Origin: Polytrichum commune
Lineage: Eukaryota > Streptophyta > Polytrichopsida > Polytrichales > Polytrichaceae
DNA length: 64,000 nt
Assembly: GCA_950295325.1 (NCBI GenBank)
Contig: OX485807.1
Span: 4,776,501 to 4,840,500 of the forward strand
Reading direction: 5' to 3'
Positions 58,646 to 64,000 of the stretch are shown here, in pieces. Each line of letters starts with the position of its first letter. The first letter of the stretch is position 1. Below the pieces are notes generated by a model. It did no database searches, was not told the origin of the DNA, and saw only the letters and a list, made by a program, of their open reading frames with translations. The position numbers and the translations under genes are program-made.

Positions 58646-59002
58646 GTTTTCTTTTCCTTTCTTAGTGCACACTCCATCATGTGGCAAATGATAGACTCGA
58701 GGGGCATACGTTTGTAAAAGATTACTATAAGGCCCCTCGTGTTGCCCATCAAAGTATTTTGGATTCTTTTGGTCCCATGTGATTTGTTAGGGAGTTGGTT
58801 GGCCATAGTAGAGAGCTTTCGGTTAATTGGAGTTCCTTAAAGGTGCTCGCGTGGCTCATGTGCCTTAGGCTTTGCCCAAGGGATCCCAACTTTGTGGGTA
58901 CGCCTCATTGGTGGTTGTGCTTTATTCTTTTGTGCTTGAAGTTCTTTAATCTGTAACAAAAGGTAATTGAAGTCTTGAAAACTATTTGTAAAGATCTCGT
59001 AT
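58646..59002. other. Unassigned spacer
   Basis: No supported feature. Confidence 0.4.
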
Positions 59003-59406
59003 AATAGAGCTATCCGTAAAGATCCTCAAAGAGGGATGAAAATGCGGGTTTGATCTTTCTTCGAAAAGAAAATTTTATTAAGAGTTCATTAGCTTGTCAT
59101 GTATCCGAGTTCATTTTGGGGAATTTGTTTTTCACCTTTCAAACTTTGAGAGGATTTTCGGATTTAAAATAAGGGTATGTGCATGGGACCCGTTGTCTTA
59201 AATCTCATATTGGTTTCCGCAAGGCTAGCTTGGTCATCCATCTTATCAAACAAGCTAGTTAGATGGTCATTGATAGCCATACACCACTCTTTCTGTATGG
59301 TGTTTGAAGCACTAAGAAACTTGAGTGACTTTGCATTAATTCTCATAAACTCAAGTTTGGGACTAAACCCATGGTTTCATTTGCTTTACTTTACAAATAA
59401 CTCTAA
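59003..59406 (+). mobile_element. W2: TIR element without insertion
   Basis: AATAGAGCTATCCGTAAAG, then GGATGAAAATGCGGGTTTGATC on the left, and AAACCCATGGTTTCAT, then ACAAATAACTCTAA on the right, are inverted. It is collinear with W1 along its length except for the SINE that W1 carries. The minus-strand frame inside (59164-59346) is not a gene. Confidence 0.75.
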
Positions 59407-60044
59407 TGAAATATCAAGTTCAAGTACAATGATATTTATATCATCTACGTGACAACACATTACACCAACTTAGAAAAAATCATGTGTTGTTCAAGTCATG
59501 TGTTGCAACTGCACATTGTTATGTGTCCACCCTTTTCTATAACAAACTCTGCCCAAATCAAGAAAGCAACCTTGGATGGGTCCAACATGACCCTAAACTA
59601 CCGCATGATAGTGAAGAGGTACCCAAAATCAAATGAAGTAGTTGAAATCTTCTCTTTATTTGACAAAAAATCCTAGTTAGGTGGCCACATGCCTCTTGTG
59701 TTCCAAAAAAAAAGAAAAAAAAGAAAAAAAACCTTGGATAGTAAATGGTAAAAATAAATATTTAATATGCCGACACTAATATTATTATATTCTCACTTTG
59801 TCTGAAGGATATTGTGTGAATTGAATCAAGAAGGGTATGACTGGTCTATGTGTAGAAAGAGAAGGAACCAAGTTAATAAATTGTTTTCTTTTTTCTTTTT
59901 TCCTTCTATTTTTCTTCCTTTTTTCTTGGGGGGGGGGGAGGGTGGGGGGTGGAGCAATTGAAAGTTTTGGAACCATGAACCAATGCCCAACCAATGGTTG
60001 GAGTTGTGTGCTAATGCGGTTATCCAAATGCTATAGGTGACAAA
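59407..60044. other. Spacer with homopolymer-rich tracts
   Basis: An AAAAAAGAAAAAA tract at about 59706-59730, a pyrimidine tract at 59883-59925 and a G run near 59931. No gene. Confidence 0.45.
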
Positions 60045-60060
60045 AATTGAACCCATTTAT
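60045..60060. repeat. Target-site duplication of LINE-B, 3' side
   Basis: AATTGAACCCATTTAT here and AATTTGAACCCTTTTAT at 62534-62550 bracket the LINE-B copy. They differ by one substitution and one inserted base. Confidence 0.75.
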
Positions 60061-62533
60061 TTTATTTTATTTTTGGGGCACAAACTGAACACAATCACCT
60101 CGGAATAAACAACGCAAACCAAGGGAACTCAAGAAATAATGCCCATCCAAGGCCTAACCTTCCAAGAAACCAACAAATTATTATGAGTACTAATAAGACC
60201 TTTGACACACAAAACCGAGTCAAATTCATTAAGCGCATCCTCGTAAGCAACACTGGGAGCTTTTTCCAAGTCATGGAGTGTCCATTGCCATTCCAATCTA
60301 CCGCAATCAATTAAGGAGTCCCACACCACTTGGTACGTCTTATTCAAAGGTCACTAACTAGCATCAAAGACTAAATCATTACATCGATCCATGGCATACC
60401 ACTTCTCAAGAATAACCAAATCCTACTGAAATATTTTAGAGGTTTGTTCAATAGTTGATGAAAGAGGTATTACATCAATGAAAAAACTTTTGAGGGCCAA
60501 AATTACCTCTTTTTGCAAAGAGTTGGCACATGATGTTAGCCGCATAGCGCCACACTTGTTGAGCTTACGGGCGACTGAAGAATATGTGCTCCACCAATTC
60601 CGCAACACTAGAACCACAACGAGGACAACTTTTGTTGATCTTAGTACAAATCTTCCCACACCATTCATTCACCAGCATTGCCTTGTGGATAACTTACCAA
60701 AGGAAGGCCGCTTCCTTTTGTGCCTCGTGCTTATGCCATATGATGTTTCCTTTGAAGGAAGTAGGGGGGGGGGGTTAGTCCACCACTTATTTGGGATTGA
60801 CTTTTTAAGAGCCACTTGGGTAGTAATCCACGTCCTACCAAGTTTGTCCAAGTATGCTAAGAAAGGTGTAACTTTGGACCACCTCCGTGCCATGTTGAAG
60901 AACAGTTGATCCAATCATCCAAATAAGATGTTGAATTGGGTCTGCACACATTTGCAAGAAAGCCTATCCACCCTAAGCCTTGACATCCAACATGAGAGAG
61001 CCATAGGAGGTACCGCATTCCTCGCATTTGATTTCACCTCAATAAGGGTAAAATATTGCAACCCAACAATAGATTTAGGAAAAGTGCCCATGAATTTTGC
61101 ACTAAATTCCATTGGGACAAAGCTAAATCCTCAAGGTATCTCACGCAACCATTTCAACATCATATCCCTCTGTGTTTTCAAACAAGTGAACCCATTCTTG
61201 TGAAAAATGTTTAGCACCATATTGGCCACTCATCTTCTCACGGAACAAACCATAAGGTTCCATGAGCTTGATCCAAAAATCAAAATTAACCTCAGAAAGG
61301 CATTATTTGAACTTAGCTTCCTCCCACCTCAAAAAATCATTCATGTCAAGGTTCCAAATATCTCGGAAGAATTTCAAACCTTTCTTATAGAGACTGCCCA
61401 AACCCTATTCATGATGATACTAAAATAAAGGCCTTGGTACTCCATTTGCCACGAAAAGGTGGGTTGCAATATAGCCTTTGAGCATGAAGGAGAGAGAAAG
61501 GTAGATAAGCTTGCCATTACAATCCATGACTGGGCAATGTGATGCAATACTTCAGAATGCCTTTGACCGAGAAATTGGGCGAAAACAACCAAAAAGAGGA
61601 GGGGCCCTGAAAGCCATGACCATATAGTTGCAAGTGTGTGATTTGGTACCTTAAAATGATCTACAAATTTGACTGAGCATGTAGAAGTGCTTGATTAATC
61701 CACTTGCTCATGAGGGCTCTCGTAGCATCCTCCGGAGAAGTAAAGCTTAGACCACCAATTTTTTTAGGCAACATACAATCGTCCCATCTAACATGAGCTC
61801 TTGCTGTATTTTTCGAGCCTAGACAAAGGTAGTTACATAACACAACCTTGATCTTCTCCAAGACATTCTTCCAACCTGCCCAAACTAAAATGAAGTACCA
61901 AAGTGAGGACATCAACACTTGATTCACAATGATTGTTATGCTAGCAAGTGAAAAAAAGTGTGGAGCTCCAGTCCCTAAGTTTCGCCTTGACCATGTTGAT
62001 AAGAAATTGGCCCACATTTTGCACCTTCGAATGAAGATAAAAAGGAATGCCAAATAGCTTGGAAAAGTCTCCATTTGCAGCCCACTTCCATTGGAATTTC
62101 TCCACCCAAGCTGGACGAATTCATTGGCCGCATCAATATGCCACCCTTTTATGCCAATTAATTTCCAATCCGGAAGCAATTCCAAAGTTTTGAAGGATAG
62201 AAACCATGTTATCCACATTAACCTCTCCCGCTCTCACAATAGATGACGTATCGTTAGCATATTGACCAATTATTTGTTGGGAGTTATATTGAGGAAGAGA
62301 AATCCTTCCGATAAGGCCAATCCTCACTACATTTTGTAAAGCAATATTCAATGCTTTCACAAAAATATTAAACATATATGGAGCTAAGGGGCAACCTCGT
62401 CGGACACGTCTATGAAGATTAAAGGGGTTCATCACATGGTTATTAATGTTGATTAAAGTTGTCGCATCTTGGATTATCAGTTTAATCATATTAATGGAGT
62501 GAGGCATCCCTAAGTTCTCCAAACTATCTATTC
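60061..62533 (-). mobile_element. LINE-B, 5'-truncated, RT to zf-RVT
   Basis: This is a minus-strand non-LTR element of about 2.47 kb. It begins mid-RT (62133-62522): RRGCPLAPYMFNI (the R(Q/R)GDPLSP motif), GQYANDTSSIV (the YADD catalytic motif, first Asp now Asn) and FGIASGLEINWHK (the SGL-x-(I/V)N-x-x-K motif). The next frame (61661-62218) is the RT thumb and connection region. A zf-RVT finger lies at about 60560-60650 in another register (CPRCG ... VEHIFF, with the last Cys replaced by Arg and a stop just after). The C-terminal piece (60129-60347) has YQVVWDSLIDCG. A T-rich run at 60061-60074 (reading as (TAAAA)n on minus) is the 3' tail, and matching 16-17-bp repeats flank the element. 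Upstream endonuclease and ORF1 are absent, as expected after incomplete reverse transcription. Confidence 0.9.
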
Positions 62534-62550
62534 AATTTGAACCCTTTTAT
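62534..62550. repeat. Target-site duplication of LINE-B, 5' side
   Basis: AATTTGAACCCTTTTAT, partner of 60045-60060. It fixes the truncation point of the element near 62533. Confidence 0.75.
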
Positions 62551-63590
62551 CACGTAGAGGTTTAGCCAACTTTATGGGACAATGAAAATCTACATACGCT
62601 ATAAGCTAATAGAGTGTGTTGCTTTTGACCAATCGAGTTTTTGGGGAGCTACCATGGCAAAAAGTTCAACATTGAAATTCAACCCACAGTTTGAATGTAA
62701 GAACTTGTGAAGGAGAGTGATGATCGCAAATATCACAATGTCCATACGGTTCTTGTTTCACACAAGTCATTGAAGTTTTTGTTAACATATACAATTGAAA
62801 GGTTTTCATATTTAGAGATTATAGATAATCTTACGTGAAAAAAATACACCAATATACAAATGATGTTTTAAAACTACCACAGATGATAAAAATTTATAAA
62901 GTCTACTTAAAATTATTTAATTTTTTTTTAAACCAAATTCTTATGTATCCAAAGCTTTAAATCATCTAAAATAAACATTGTGACATTATTTTGTTCCAAG
63001 TAAAAAATTTAATTGCAACATTATGATCCATGAAATTTATCAACAACATTGGGGCAACATTTGCTCAATGATCAATGATGTTTTGACTACTGGAACCCTT
63101 CTTTCTCAAAGATTGCGTTTTATGTTGGTTGGTTGGTAGAGAGAGAGAGGGAGCCCTTAGGTTGGTGTGAATGAGGGGTGCTTCACCCTTGACCAAAGTT
63201 GCAAACTCGTATATGAACATGAAGGATGTTTATGGAACATGGCTATGGGACAAGTGCCACTACATCATGTCGAAGGTGGTCCATTTTCATATCCAAGTAA
63301 CCATTTTTTTTGGTTAAAGTCAATATTTCAACACATGTGTGATTTTAAAATATACATGTTGTACTTGATGACAATTTTAAGTCAAATTATGTTTGAAAGA
63401 TACCACACGTGTTATATATCGTCACAAAACCAATTGAAACATAATAAAAAGAAAAGAAAAAGATAGACATTTGCATCCCATCCACCCTTCAACGACCCTC
63501 ATTTGGACCCTTAACATCCAATCGAACTTTTGTAGGTTAAGATCCAACAACCTATATCTCAAGAATTGCAACATTGTCGTCACCAACATA
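62551..63590. other. Unassigned AT-rich region
   Basis: A short (GA)n run lies near 63139-63150. A 99-codon frame (63167-63466) has no recognised motif. Confidence 0.4.
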
Positions 63591-63598
63591 GCGCTTCT

Positions 63599-63982
63599 TT
63601 AGGGTGCATGAAACCGCCGCCGCAACCCAATTTGTACCAAACGGCTTACAATCCAAAACTCTACATGGAACACAAAATGACTAGGGTTAGGAGGGGTTTG
63701 GACGGAGTGGGTGATTGTGGATGTGCAGGTGTGAGGTGTAGGAAGGATGATGGGGCCATGATGGGGACATAAGTTACTTAAAACCCCACCGCCTTCACTC
63801 AAAACTTCCCAAGCTTCCCCGCCCAAACCCAAGATTTGTGTTCCACCAAACGGGTAGATATGTCGTGGTACTCCCGGATTTTGAAGGGGTGGGTTTGAAT
63901 TGTTGGAAGCTACTACTCTCCTCTTTGACCGGATCCCGGGACACGGAGAACTCATGATGGGGGGCGGGAGGGGGGGGGGCAC
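63599..63982 (-). other. Unidentified GC-rich open frame at the window edge
   Basis: A 127-codon minus frame is Pro/Ser/His-rich (for example HIYPFGGTQILGLGGEAWEV) and starts in a G-rich tract at the right end. The local DNA is GC-richer than the rest of the window, which could mean a gene edge continuing past 64000. The overlapping plus frame (63566-63772) competes with it. I do not recognise either. Confidence 0.2.
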
Positions 63983-64000
63983 CTCTCGGCGGGCGGGCGG

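Noticed and set aside
1-64000. CRISPR arrays, bacterial operons, rRNA genes, endogenous viral elements
   Set aside because: No regularly spaced direct repeats, no ribosome-binding-site-led gene runs, no rRNA sequence, and no movement-protein, coat-protein or pararetroviral pol motifs were seen.

Overview
This window is nuclear DNA from a flowering or other seed plant. It is AT-rich and dense in transposable elements (TEs), and it holds no intact protein-coding gene that I can recognise. The evidence for a plant is the repeat content: degenerate L1-type LINEs with an APE endonuclease, a reverse transcriptase (RT), and either an RNase H domain or a zf-RVT zinc finger; many Tourist/PIF-like elements with terminal inverted repeats (TIRs) flanked by TTA or TAA; tRNA-derived SINE candidates; long microsatellites; and one short TTTAGGG run. 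I cannot name the species. Nothing looks bacterial, viral or organellar with confidence. Most open frames are shorter than 110 codons and are chance or TE-derived.

Layout. 0-10 kb: a 1.3-kb element with TIRs of about 200 bp (V1), fragments of a second TIR family (W), a palindromic MITE (P1), a possible broken methyltransferase-like gene fragment, a possible LTR fragment, then featureless AT-rich DNA. 10-14 kb: a cluster of Tourist-like elements (T2, T1, U1) beside a 600-bp element (W1) with a SINE nested inside it. 16-30 kb: strand-asymmetric DNA. A G-poor LINE family (LINE-A) is present as a minus-strand 3' half (RT thumb to RNase H, 21.2-23.85 kb) and a plus-strand 5' half (ORF1-like to APE endonuclease, 27.4-29.65 kb). 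29.65-31.2 kb: the C-terminal part of a second LINE family (LINE-B). 32-40 kb: V2, T3, a 40-bp hairpin, three more palindromic P elements, a SINE candidate, and a 91-bp two-hairpin insertion flanked by a 13-bp direct repeat. 40-50 kb: microsatellites, a twofold tandem duplication, and dispersed 17-bp motifs. 50-60 kb: more TIR elements (X1, T4, Y1, W2) and several copies of an uncharacterised dispersed repeat (R). 60.0-62.55 kb: a 5'-truncated minus-strand LINE-B with a T-rich 3' tail and a recognisable 16-17-bp target duplication. The last 1.4 kb shows nothing firm.

No genes work together here in a pathway sense. The biology visible is of mobile elements: two LINE families supply retrotransposition activity, or once did, and the SINEs probably depended on LINE machinery. 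The T, U, V and X elements look like non-autonomous passengers of one PIF/Harbinger-like transposase source that is not encoded in this window. The three catalytic positions I could compare that have changed in the LINEs are all Asp-to-Asn, the change a coding-strand G-to-A transition would produce.
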